NCBI GenBank assembly: GCA_963556145.1
Contig: OY744469.1
Span: 4,188,767 to 4,252,766 of the forward strand
Source: Hygrocybe punicea
Taxonomy: Eukaryota > Basidiomycota > Agaricomycetes > Agaricales > Hygrophoraceae
Length of the DNA: 64,000 nucleotides
Direction: 5' to 3'
Positions 56,301 through 64,000 of the stretch are shown piece by piece. Below the pieces are notes generated by a model that saw only the letters and a program-made list of their open reading frames with translations, was not told the DNA's origin and did not search any database. Position 1 is the first letter of the stretch, and the number at the start of each line of letters is the position of its first letter. The position numbers were made by a program, and so were the translations under genes.

Positions 56301-56854
56301 ACCAGGACACAGTGTAGAGGTGAGTGCGAATGTCTTTCGGCGAAACACTCACGGCAGACAAGCTGAAACCCAAAGCAATCCTTACACTTGTAGATACCTT
56401 CCCTCCCACATTTTTCGCCACATGAAACAACTCCAGCTCTTCCCTCGTGCTGGAGCATTTCGTCCAAGTAGGAGTTGCGATGAACTTGGGCCCATTCCTG
56501 CAGAGATGAGTCTGCCAGGCTCTTCTTGTCTATCTCGGATTCACTATCTCCTTCATCATTGTTGCTATCTCCTTCATCATCTCTGCTATCTCCTTTGTCA
56601 TCTTCAGTGCCGGCCTCGGGTCCCCCATAGTCAACAAAGTCTGTTGTGGTTAGGTCAATTTCCGCCACTGAAGGATTACTTGTGTTTTCTGGTGGCGGGA
56701 GGGTGTCAGCACTGGGCACGAAAGATGTCAATTGCCCAAGATGTCCTGCAGCTGTGGTATAAACCAAGACAGTATGATTACGAGGAGGGAGCTGGTGGCG
56801 GGGGCGGTTGATGCGTACAACCGGTGCATCAGGATTCTTGCATTTATGAGCCAT
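53351..56854 (-). pseudogene. KDZ (Kyakuja-Dileera-Zisupton) transposase, decayed
   Basis: From ATG at 56854 the minus strand gives an acidic N-terminus, then the CxC2 zinc-binding block GEKCGREGIYKCKDC and CRECFAERHSHSPLHC, and GHQGNPCPIPG. Further on come CPACPHPGQNLP, the DDE-domain text LSFSYDIACQWSQNLKRHI and PKFHIYGHGSQCQTHFSLN, EEPEKWWAHINPVSM, a coiled-coil part (LIEMEKRLRLAQADDALVKL) and the tail EWSKSGARAARWSEDVTLLL ending at 53351. Several short introns are evident. The part at 53640-53935 reads through only with multiple stops (for example GLL-stop-KD-stop-IQ), so the gene is inactive. KDZ elements are large cut-and-paste transposons common in agaricomycetes. Confidence 0.8.
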
Positions 56855-57005
56855 CAATGCTGACCAGTATCGATGATTGGTGATAGTGACGGACTTGAAT
56901 GTATGAGTCAGCCAAGCACGAATCTGGCGTGGGAATATATCTCATCTTGTACCACATATCCTCTCACTTCGCTGAAGGCCGCCAGAAGGCGTCAGGATTA
57001 CACGC

Positions 57006-57132
57006 TGGACTAGGCAGGGGAGTCCTGAGCTAGTCGCAGGCTCAAGGAAAGCAGGGATCTCGTAGGATAAGGATGACTATCTACTACATGACTAAACTAG
57101 GTAATCCAACAGTCACGTGACTACCTACTACA
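57006..57132 (-). repeat. 3' LTR (127 bp)
   Basis: Identical to 59441-59567. Contains the palindrome GTCACGTGAC near 57111. On the minus strand it starts TGTAGTAGG and ends CTAGTCCA. Confidence 0.93.
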
Positions 57133-57256
57133 TCTTCCCCCCTCAAAACAAAGCGACGTCCTCGTCGCGACATGAAAAGGAGCACAGAAACAAAACCAAA
57201 AAAGAAAAACACAAAAACTGCTGCAAGCAAAAACAAAAACAACACAAAAACTGACA

Positions 57257-59047
57257 CTAAGCTGGCCTGATCCAACCTAGGGCCTGAAGTGCTCTACTCA
57301 AGTCACAAAGTCGGGGATTGCGATCCCAGTCGAGGTGCTCGGAATCAAATGAGGTAGGCTTGGGTGGGCTAAGGGGCTTGGTAATAATGGGTCGTCCAGA
57401 TGCAATGCCAGACGGGTGGCTTCGTGTGAACATGGGACCATAAGGTTTTTCAAAGGTGCGTCGGGTCTGGGGTTGTATACGTGGTCGTCGTATACGGCGC
57501 TGTAAAGTGGCGAATGGTCGTCGTGAGTTGGAACGGAGGGCCGAAAGATCGCGGGGTGGGTATATGGTTGCGAAGGCGGGGTGGAGTGGGATTGTGGCGG
57601 CGTCTTCGGCCCAGTCAAATCGCGTGGGTGCAAGTACGGGGCTTCGGGCATGGGCCGTCCTCGAGGGGATGTCAGTGCATGGGCTGGTGAGCGTGAACGT
57701 ACATTTCGAGCCGTTCTCGGGCTCTCGTTGTGTTTTCTCATGCGTCTCCGCGTTCGTCCTTGTCTCGTCTCGCTCATTCGTCTCCGCCTCCCTTGGTGCG
57801 TCGTTTGTATTTATGTATTTCGCCTCCTCCGGCCTCTCGTGTACGTTTGCTCGCGTCTCGACGTTGTTTGGCCTCGGGGTTCTCACTTGAGACGTCTCGG
57901 CGGCGACGTCGTGGTTTTGGGCGGGCGTGGGCGTGGACTGGTTAGGCATTGGTGCCGGCGTGGTGGATTTGCAGTCTGAGACGCGTCTGGACGCGTTTTG
58001 TTGCGGGGGTGTTGGTTCTTGAGCAGGTGGGTGTGTTGGGATGCGTTGGGGCGCGTTCCCGCGCAAATGTGGGGCCGTTTGGGTGGGTGTCGACGTGTGA
58101 CGCGTCTCTCGTTGAATATCGGGCGATGGGGTACGCGTTGGGGCAGTGGGTGATGACGTGGCGCGTTCTGGTGCAGCGGGCGTCGTTTTTGGTGAGGGTG
58201 GGCGTGCTGGTGCGTGCTGGGACGCGTTTTCACGCGGGGTTGGATCCGTTTGGGTGCTTGACAACGACGTGGCGCGTTCGGTTGCGGGTGTAGTTGCTTT
58301 TGATGAGGGTGGACGCGTGGGGACTTGCAGGTGCCTCGTCGTCGTGCTTTTTGGTGGCGCGGCGCTGTCCGGTGTAGCGGCCGTCGTTTTTAGTGAAGTT
58401 GGGGCGTGCTGGGACTCACTTTCGTGCGACGGTGGGTCCGTTTGGGTTGGTGGTTCGTGCTGGGTTGCCACGGATACGCCAGCTGTCGGTGTCGTTTGCG
58501 TTGATGTGGATGCGCGTAGTCTCAGTGCTGTTTCCGTTTGTGTAGTGGTGGTTGCGTAGACTTCATTGGGTGCTTGTGTCCCGGCATCTGTCTGGGTAGT
58601 GCTGTTGACGCGTGGTTTCCGTCCGGCGTTGCATTCGCCGTGTTCAGCGTGCCCTGCTGTGGTCCATCTCTTCTGCTCATTTCGTTGGCCGTTCGATTCT
58701 CCTCGTCTATATGCCTTTTTGATGATTTCTTCAGTATGATTTTGACCGACCTTTTTTCCTTCTTCGAAACCGATGCGGTGTCCTTCGTTGAGGCCTGCAT
58801 CTTTTCCCTCTTTGAATCCTTCGAGTTTGCCATCTTCGAATACTGACAGCATTAATGCCTGTAAGTTTTTGACGTGCATAATTGCACCGTCCTCGGGTGA
58901 GCTTTTGACGTCTTCGTTGTCAGGTTGTACCGTGTCGTTTGTCACCTCCATGGGTGCCGTTGGTGCTGTGGTATCTGCGGTTGCACGGTTTTTTGTAGTC
59001 TTAGCGGCTTTCTTCGTACTTCTCTTGTTATTGCTAGGTCCTGGCAT
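57257..59047 (-). CDS. ORF of the non-autonomous LTR element, 596 residues
   Basis: The start at 59047 (MPGPSNNKRSTKKAAKTTKN) is preferred because it opens a basic segment and upstream text is low-complexity; an in-frame start at 59425 would give 722 residues. Residues 60-130 form a glycine/acid-spaced helical repeat (EDGKLEGFKEGKDAGLNEGH, then RIGFEEGKKVGQ) that could be a coiled coil. A long Thr/Pro/Gln/Arg-rich middle with repeated TQT/THPP-type words follows. The C-terminal 110 residues are more ordered (FDWAEDAATIPLHP, YPPRDLSALRSNSRRPFATL) and end FDSEHLDWDRNPRLCDLSRA. It has no zinc knuckle and no enzymatic motif. It may be a divergent Gag-like or nucleic-acid-binding protein; function unknown. 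The frame is fully open, consistent with the element's youth. Confidence 0.75.
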   Translation of the reverse strand: MPGPSNNKRSTKKAAKTTKNRATADTTAPTAPMEVTNDTVQPDNEDVKSSPEDGAIMHVKNLQALMLSVFEDGKLEGFKEGKDAGLNEGHRIGFEEGKKVGQNHTEEIIKKAYRRGESNGQRNEQKRWTTAGHAEHGECNAGRKPRVNSTTQTDAGTQAPNEVYATTTTQTETALRLRASTSTQTTPTAGVSVATQHEPPTQTDPPSHESESQHAPTSLKTTAATPDSAAPPKSTTTRHLQVPTRPPSSKATTPATERATSLSSTQTDPTPRENASQHAPARPPSPKTTPAAPERATSSPTAPTRTPSPDIQRETRHTSTPTQTAPHLRGNAPQRIPTHPPAQEPTPPQQNASRRVSDCKSTTPAPMPNQSTPTPAQNHDVAAETSQVRTPRPNNVETRANVHERPEEAKYINTNDAPREAETNERDETRTNAETHEKTQREPENGSKCTFTLTSPCTDIPSRTAHARSPVLAPTRFDWAEDAATIPLHPAFATIYPPRDLSALRSNSRRPFATLQRRIRRPRIQPQTRRTFEKPYGPMFTRSHPSGIASGRPIITKPLSPPKPTSFDSEHLDWDRNPRLCDLSRALQALGWIRPA

Positions 59048-59440
59048 GATAGTAGGTGAAATAATTGCAGCAGGATATAGTGGAAGCTCGTGTGTTGGGG
59101 TAACTCGTGTAAGGGAAGGCTTTTTCGTATCGGACTTCTGGGCGAAAACTCGTGTTTGATGGCAGCTCGTGGGGGGAAACTCTCGTGTAGGGACTCGGTG
59201 ACTCGTGTTTGGTGACGGCTTGTGGGGAAAACTCTCGCGTTGGGGCTGTGTTGGGAAAACTCTTGTAGGGTAGAACTTGTGTGTGAGGGAACTTTCGCTG
59301 TGGCTCGTGTTTGGTGGGACTTTGGCTGTAGACTCGCGTTTGGTGAGGAAGTTGAATGCTGTGATAAATCTTGCTCGAAAATGGCTAAGACAAAAGGACT
59401 GGAGCTTTGGCAGGGTTCGAATCACGATCTCATCACCAGG

Positions 59441-59567
59441 TGGACTAGGCAGGGGAGTCCTGAGCTAGTCGCAGGCTCAAGGAAAGCAGGGATCTCGTAG
59501 GATAAGGATGACTATCTACTACATGACTAAACTAGGTAATCCAACAGTCACGTGACTACCTACTACA
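59441..59567 (-). repeat. 5' LTR (127 bp)
   Basis: Identical to 57006-57132. On the minus strand it is followed after two bases (CC) by the presumed primer-binding site. Confidence 0.93.
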
Positions 59568-60459
59568 ACGCGCATTGAATACACAGTGAGTGTTGAAGCT
59601 TTAATGACCTATCTACACTACTCAATATCACTGGGTTGTATAGTGAAATCTATCCAGCCGCATCGTGGACTCACGGTGATCCACAATGTCCACCACATCA
59701 AACATGCTAACGAAAGACCAATGATACCGAGCCAGGTGCGCTTGGCTTCTGAATATCCAACTATGGGTCATCATCAAGTACTGAACGTCAGGAATCTCGC
59801 TCGCATCCACAAGAAGGACTGCCTTCGCGCTGCCAAGTAACTTGCTATTTTCTTTATCCGCTTACTAGTTTTACCTGTTGTATTTTCAGATGGCGGCACA
59901 GCTTGGTGGCATCTCGGTGTCAAGGCAGCAAGACTGCATTGAACTCGTGCACCAATGTCCCCTCGAAACTCCCCAATCTTGAGAAGTCGTCTCTGCCCAG
60001 CAAGATCTCTGCGGCGGAAATCGTAGCGGATACCCGTGCCATGGTCTGGGAATGGACCAGGGACCGGGGGCCCATTTCTGGTTGGTTCAAGGCCTTGGCT
60101 GCCGAATTTCAGGAGGCTGAGCAGAGTGGAACGCTTGCTGATATGACACAGGACTGGTGATCTCATCTCAATGTAGGAAAGGTGCTCTTGCACGATTTGG
60201 AGGGAGTTATTTGCAGCCGGCTGCCAAGCAACAAGAACACATTGCAAGATCTTCTGAGACAGGTGTTTGACCTTATATCCACACTCCAGGCTGGGATAGC
60301 CATGATGGAAGCCTACTTGGCTGTACAGTCTCATTATCACGGTTAAAAAAATTGGAGTGCATCAGATCTTAATATTCATGATAGGGGTGAATTCCATCAG
60401 GTACAATCTACAGAGGGGATGTTGGACGACTTGGCTGCTAATTCCTAACCAAGCATTCA
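59568..60459. other. Transposon-derived DNA without an identifiable gene
   Basis: Short frames on both strands (for example plus 59903-60160 and minus 59774-60340) overlap each other and show no family features. The DNA may belong to the same old transposon as the accessory gene that follows. Confidence 0.4.
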
Positions 60460-61192
60460 ATGTCAACAAGTGACAAAAATAAGAGTGGTCAAAAGGCATG
60501 GACGATGAACAAGCAGAAGGACTGGCTTACCAACAGATTGCCTTCCTACATGGCATCCAGAGCCAGTGACTTGCCTTCAGATTTCTGGGCCGGCATTTTT
60601 GAGGGTTGGTTCAAAAACTGGCCAATCAGCGGCACAGATGAAGGAGATGTGGCGGCGAAGTCATCTGAGGAGCAGGCAAAGAAGAAAAAGGCGGTGAGTG
60701 ATGTCCAACATCCAACAATCCAGGTACTCACAGAATTCCTGCTGCTAGCAAATCAAGGACTGGTTTAAAAATCACAGTCAAGTGAGTGCGTCTAGCATAG
60801 AGGGACGGTGTGGCCTTCTTGATCTCCGCGCCAAGAGGCAGCGCAAACTGACACCATGTCAAGCCTATTCGAAACTGTATTATGACACAAAACTCAAAGC
60901 AGTCATGAATGAACGTTGGAGGGAGCAATACCTGAATGAACACCCCAACCATGACCTAACTAAGCCAGTGCCAGTGCCTACGATCAAATTTCGGAATGCC
61001 ATGACACAAGAATTGTTTGAGGGAGAGGCTGTGGACATGAAGGAAAAGGTCGAGCGGGAGCGGGAGGAACTCAGACAGGAGGAGTTTATGGACCTTGACG
61101 CAGCAGATGGGCTTGATCAAAATGAGTGTGAGTGCATCAAAACTGCGCAGCAGTTTCAAACGTACATTCCTCTTCGTAGCTCTTTGTTATGA
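60460..61192 (+). pseudogene. Transposon-associated protein truncated by an LTR
   Basis: Exon 1 (60460-60693, MSTSDKNKSGQKAWTMNKQK and LTNRLPSYMASRASDLPSDF) and exon 2 (from 60749, QIKDWFKNHSQV) join in phase across a 55-bp intron. The text continues RKLTPCQAYSKLYYDTKLK, EHPNHDLTKPVPVPTIKF and RNAMTQELFEGEAVDMKEKV. I have met closely similar unnamed proteins in agaricomycete transposon regions; function unknown. The frame stops inside the Gypsy LTR that begins at 61185, so the last residues are LTR-encoded and the gene has lost its 3' end. Confidence 0.6.
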
Positions 61193-61583
61193 TTTCTTAG
61201 CTAAATGTGCTTACTTTTTCCTTTTCCTTCTCACTCTCCTCTTCCGCTATCATTAGTCATTCCTTTCATATATGCGCTACCATTTCCTTCTGCTTAGTTG
61301 TATCATACGACAAATGCTGTATGTTATCTCCTTTCATTCATGTTTCATCCCTTATCACCATATGCTACGGCGCATAGCCCCTATCCCTTTCCTCATAACA
61401 TAGCCACTCCCTTGGACTATATAAGTAGTCTACTTTCGACTTGTACTGTAGACTTTAAATTTCATATCACTTGCTACTCAATCACTTCCTCTTACTCTAA
61501 GATTGACTGCCTTCAGAACCTAAGCCCTTTTCTCTAAACCGTCTTGTGAAGTAAAAACCTTCGGCTTATTCTGTCGCATTACA
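61185..61583 (+). repeat. 5' LTR of the Gypsy element, about 399 bp
   Basis: Starts TGTTATGATTTC and ends CTGTCGCATTACA. A TATA-like GGACTATATAAGTAG lies near 61415 and T-rich text typical of LTRs surrounds it. The other LTR is outside the window, so the ends are proposed from TG..CA and from the break in the upstream gene. Confidence 0.65.
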
Positions 61584-61650
61584 GATTTAAAGTCTCCTTC
61601 ACTTCTGCTCGCCCAACATACCTCCTCGCACTCGATCCCAATCCGCTGCT

Positions 61651-62768
61651 ATGTCTGCAGGCTTTGGCTCTTCTTCTCCTCGCTTTCCTGATCCTATTCC
61701 ATCCACTTCTCGCTTCCAACCCTTTCGGAGACAACCACCTCCACCTTCACCTCCTTCCCCTCCTTCTCCATTAACCCCACCTCCCCCATCTCCACCACCT
61801 ATGGCTGATCTCCAAGCACAACTTCAACAACTACTCCATCGCGTCAATACTCTCGACAATGACCTTGCAACCGCCAACGCCGAAATTGCTGCTCTTCATG
61901 CTGCTGCTGTTCCTCCTCCACCTCCTCCACCTCCACTTCCCACTGCCCCTACCGTGAAAATCACGAAACCAGATGACTTTGATGGTAAACCTGAAAACGT
62001 CGAAAAGTTCCTTCACCAATGTGGTGTCTTCCTTTGTGCGCAAGCATACACAGACGAGCAAAAGGTTCTTTTGGGTTTATCGTACATGAAGTCTGGTAGT
62101 GCTCTACCTTGGGCCGAAAACAAGGTTCAGAGTCCCGCTTTCGCCACCTACACTTGGGCAAACTCGAAGCGGATATTCGTTCTGCCTTTGGAGATGTTGA
62201 TTGAGAAGCAATGGCTCGCTTGAAGATCAAAGAGGTTAAACAAGGCAAGGCTACCGTCGATGAATATATCGTTCATTTTGAAGAATACGAGACGCTCACT
62301 GGCTTTAACGATCAAGCCCTCATTGGATGTTTTAAAGATGGATTAAATCAAGCGATCATTTCGAAAATATTCGCCCTCGCAAATATGCCTACCACCCTTC
62401 GAGAATGGAAACAATACGCTAGTCGATTCGATCGACAATATCGTGAATATCTTGCAACCATTTCTCCTTCCTTGAAGTCTACTGGTAAAAAGAAGGAAAC
62501 TCCTAAAGCTTCCGCCTCTCCCTCTACTGCTTCGAAAACCCATAATCCCACCACCTTGTCTTCGACTTCTACACGCATTAAATCAGAATCGGTTGACCCT
62601 GTTATTGCCACACAGAGGAAAGCTGCAGGACAATGTATTGTTTGTGGCTCAAAAGAACATTGGGCTAACAATTGTCCTACTCGTGCATCTTCCTCCACCA
62701 CCGCTTCATCGTCGCGCAACAACAACCGTTCCTCTCGTGGTCGAGGCAAACGTTCACACAATATTTGA
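61651..62768 (+). pseudogene. Gag polyprotein of the Gypsy element, broken
   Basis: Opens MSAGFGSSSPRFPDP with a proline-rich stretch and a coiled coil (LQAQLQQLLHRVNTLDNDLA), then ITKPDDFDGKPENVEKFLHQ (capsid start) up to about 62160. The reading frame then changes: LEADIRSAFGDVD is followed by a TGA where arginine CGA is expected, then EAMARLKIKEVKQGKATVDE and YIVHFEEYETLTGFNDQALI. It ends with a CCHC knuckle CIVCGSKEHWANNC and an arginine/serine tail. One frameshift and one nonsense change make it non-functional. Confidence 0.8.
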
Positions 62769-62905
62769 GCTGTAACAAGGGATGGAGAACAAGGAACTTC
62801 AGGAACTTCTTCGGCAAAGGACAAGGACGATATTTATGTCACATCGGGTGTGTCTAACATGAGCTCTGCAGAAAAGACGGCCCTCTCTAACAAACTTGTA
62901 CATGA

Positions 62906-64000
62906 GGGATATTAGATATTTCAGATTCGGATTCTTCGACTACTCTGGATCTTTGTAAACATAATGATGAACAATTCTATCATTGCCTTGGTTCTCTACG
63001 CTCTTCCGATGAAACATTAATTGTCAATCTATGGCTCGAAACCACTGATACTGGAGAACGATTCCCTGTTCGCATTTTAATCGATACTGGCGCTTCTGGC
63101 TGTTTCATCAACCGCCATTTCGTGGAAAACAACTCCCTTTCCTTCTCGTATTTGGAAGAACCAATACCCGTACGTAATATCGATAGGACGCCTAACCGAG
63201 ATGGACCTATTGATAAATCCTGCGACGTGATTCTTTACGTGCCACCGTCTTACCATGAACGCCTTACGCTTGAGATTTCCTCACTAGGCGATTTCGACAT
63301 CATTCTCGGCTTTCCTTGGATTCGAAAACACAATCCATACACCGGTGTTATAGAGAAAACCCTTGAAATCTTTCAAACCGGAATTCCCTTGACATCCCTG
63401 ACCGTGGATTCAATGTATGAAAACAGGATTGACTCGCAATCAGATTCTTATGAAGAATATATCGCTTCACTCGATCTCGCCTCCGATTCGAATTACTTTT
63501 CCTTTTCCCGAGATCAAATTCTACAAACCATTAACGGCATTTCCCTCGGAGATACCTCTCGTCCTACTACTGTTGAAGAAGATATGAAGGCGTTTATACC
63601 GGAGAAGTATTGGAATTATTCGGATGTTTTTCTCAAACAACATTTTGACCAACTTCCTCCCCATTCCAAATTCGATCATGCCATCAACCTTAAAGATTCC
63701 TTCAAACCCCAACAGGGCAAGTTGTATTCGCTATCTCCTCAAGAGCAAGTTGAACTCGATAAATTCTTGGACGAAAATCTTTCGACAGGACGTATTCACC
63801 CCTCGAAATCCCCCCAAGCTGCCCCCTTTTTCTTTGTGAACAAAGGTGAAGAAATTAACGCTCTAGGTTCAAGTCCTGGACTCCGTCCCGTTCAGGATTA
63901 TCGATATCTTAATGCCCACACCATTCGCGATCGTTATCCTCCCCCACTTCTTTCCGAGATCCTCCAACAACCAAAATTCCAAACAGCAAAACATTTTACC
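62906..64000 (+). CDS. Pol polyprotein (protease and start of reverse transcriptase), partial
   Basis: The frame is open from 62906 to the window end with no stop. It contains the aspartic protease motif RILIDTGASGCFINRHFV and the flap/second motif region FDIILGFPWIRKHNPYTG. The reverse-transcriptase lead-in follows: RIHPSKSPQAAPFFFVNKGE, GLRPVQDYRYLNAHTIRDRY and PPPLLSEILQQP. The order protease then reverse transcriptase fits Ty3/Gypsy. A short extra stretch (EINALGSSPG) lies between VNKGE and LRPV, where family members have just a few residues. Probably read through or shifted from Gag. Confidence 0.82.

Larger units (their letters stand above)
57006..59567 (-). mobile_element. Young non-autonomous LTR element, 2562 bp
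   Basis: Two LTRs of 127 bp (57006-57132 and 59441-59567) are identical base for base by eye and have TG..CA ends. ACGC flanks both sides (57002-57005 and 59568-59571). On the minus strand a polypurine tract TTTTGAGGGGGGAAGA directly precedes the 3' LTR. A tRNA-like primer site starting TGGTGATGAGATCG lies 2 bases after the 5' LTR. The only gene is the 596-residue ORF; there is no protease, reverse transcriptase or integrase. It must depend on another element. Confidence 0.92.
61185..64000 (+). mobile_element. Ty3/Gypsy LTR retrotransposon, 5' half
   Basis: 5' LTR, Gag and the protease/reverse-transcriptase start are in the canonical order on the plus strand; the element runs off the window end. 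Its LTR interrupts the accessory gene upstream. Confidence 0.85.

Noticed and set aside
59405..59440. tRNA 3'-end-like sequence (GGTTCGAATC..ATCACCA)
   Set aside because: No cloverleaf can be folded around it, and it sits 2 bases from an LTR in the expected place; it is the primer-binding site of the LTR element.

Overview
The window comes from a filamentous basidiomycete, most likely an agaricomycete. Nearly all introns are 50-60 bp with GT..AG ends. The mobile elements (Plavaka/CACTA, KDZ, hAT, MULE, Ty3/Gypsy) and the agaricomycete-type protein kinase-like gene also point there. All exon structures were built by hand from splice sites and reading phase, without alignments or RNA data.

Layout. 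(1) 1-4.4 kb: a Plavaka (fungal CACTA) transposase cut in two by about 2.6 kb that carries broken copies of two host genes, a C2H2 zinc-finger factor and an NAD(P)H-hydrate dehydratase. (2) 4.4-15.8 kb: a compact island of host genes: a KAT14-like GNAT acetyltransferase, an unknown 350-residue protein, a DCR2-like metallophosphatase, mitochondrial ribosomal protein uL23m (divergent from the phosphatase, 102 bp apart), a secreted GH16 enzyme and an Amt/Mep ammonium transporter. (3) 16-50 kb: nested transposons, including an apparently intact hAT inserted in a decayed MULE, three non-autonomous hAT-like elements of one family, foldback elements, long solo LTRs, a second Plavaka relic, and a 7.4-kb Tc1/mariner element that holds four other elements but keeps an intact transposase. 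(4) 50.25-52.2 kb: an intact six-exon gene joining a possible PD-(D/E)XK-like domain to a kinase-like domain. (5) 52.5-64 kb: a decayed KDZ transposon, a very young non-autonomous LTR element (two identical 127-bp LTRs, one 596-residue ORF), a transposon accessory gene cut off by an LTR, and the 5' half of a Ty3/Gypsy element running off the window.

Together the island genes serve chromatin acetylation, cell-cycle or unfolded-protein signalling, mitochondrial translation, cell-wall remodelling and nitrogen uptake. They look like unrelated housekeeping neighbours, not a cluster. Many transposon boundaries are fixed by terminal inverted repeats plus target-site duplications (TSDs), so the relative order of several insertions can be read directly.
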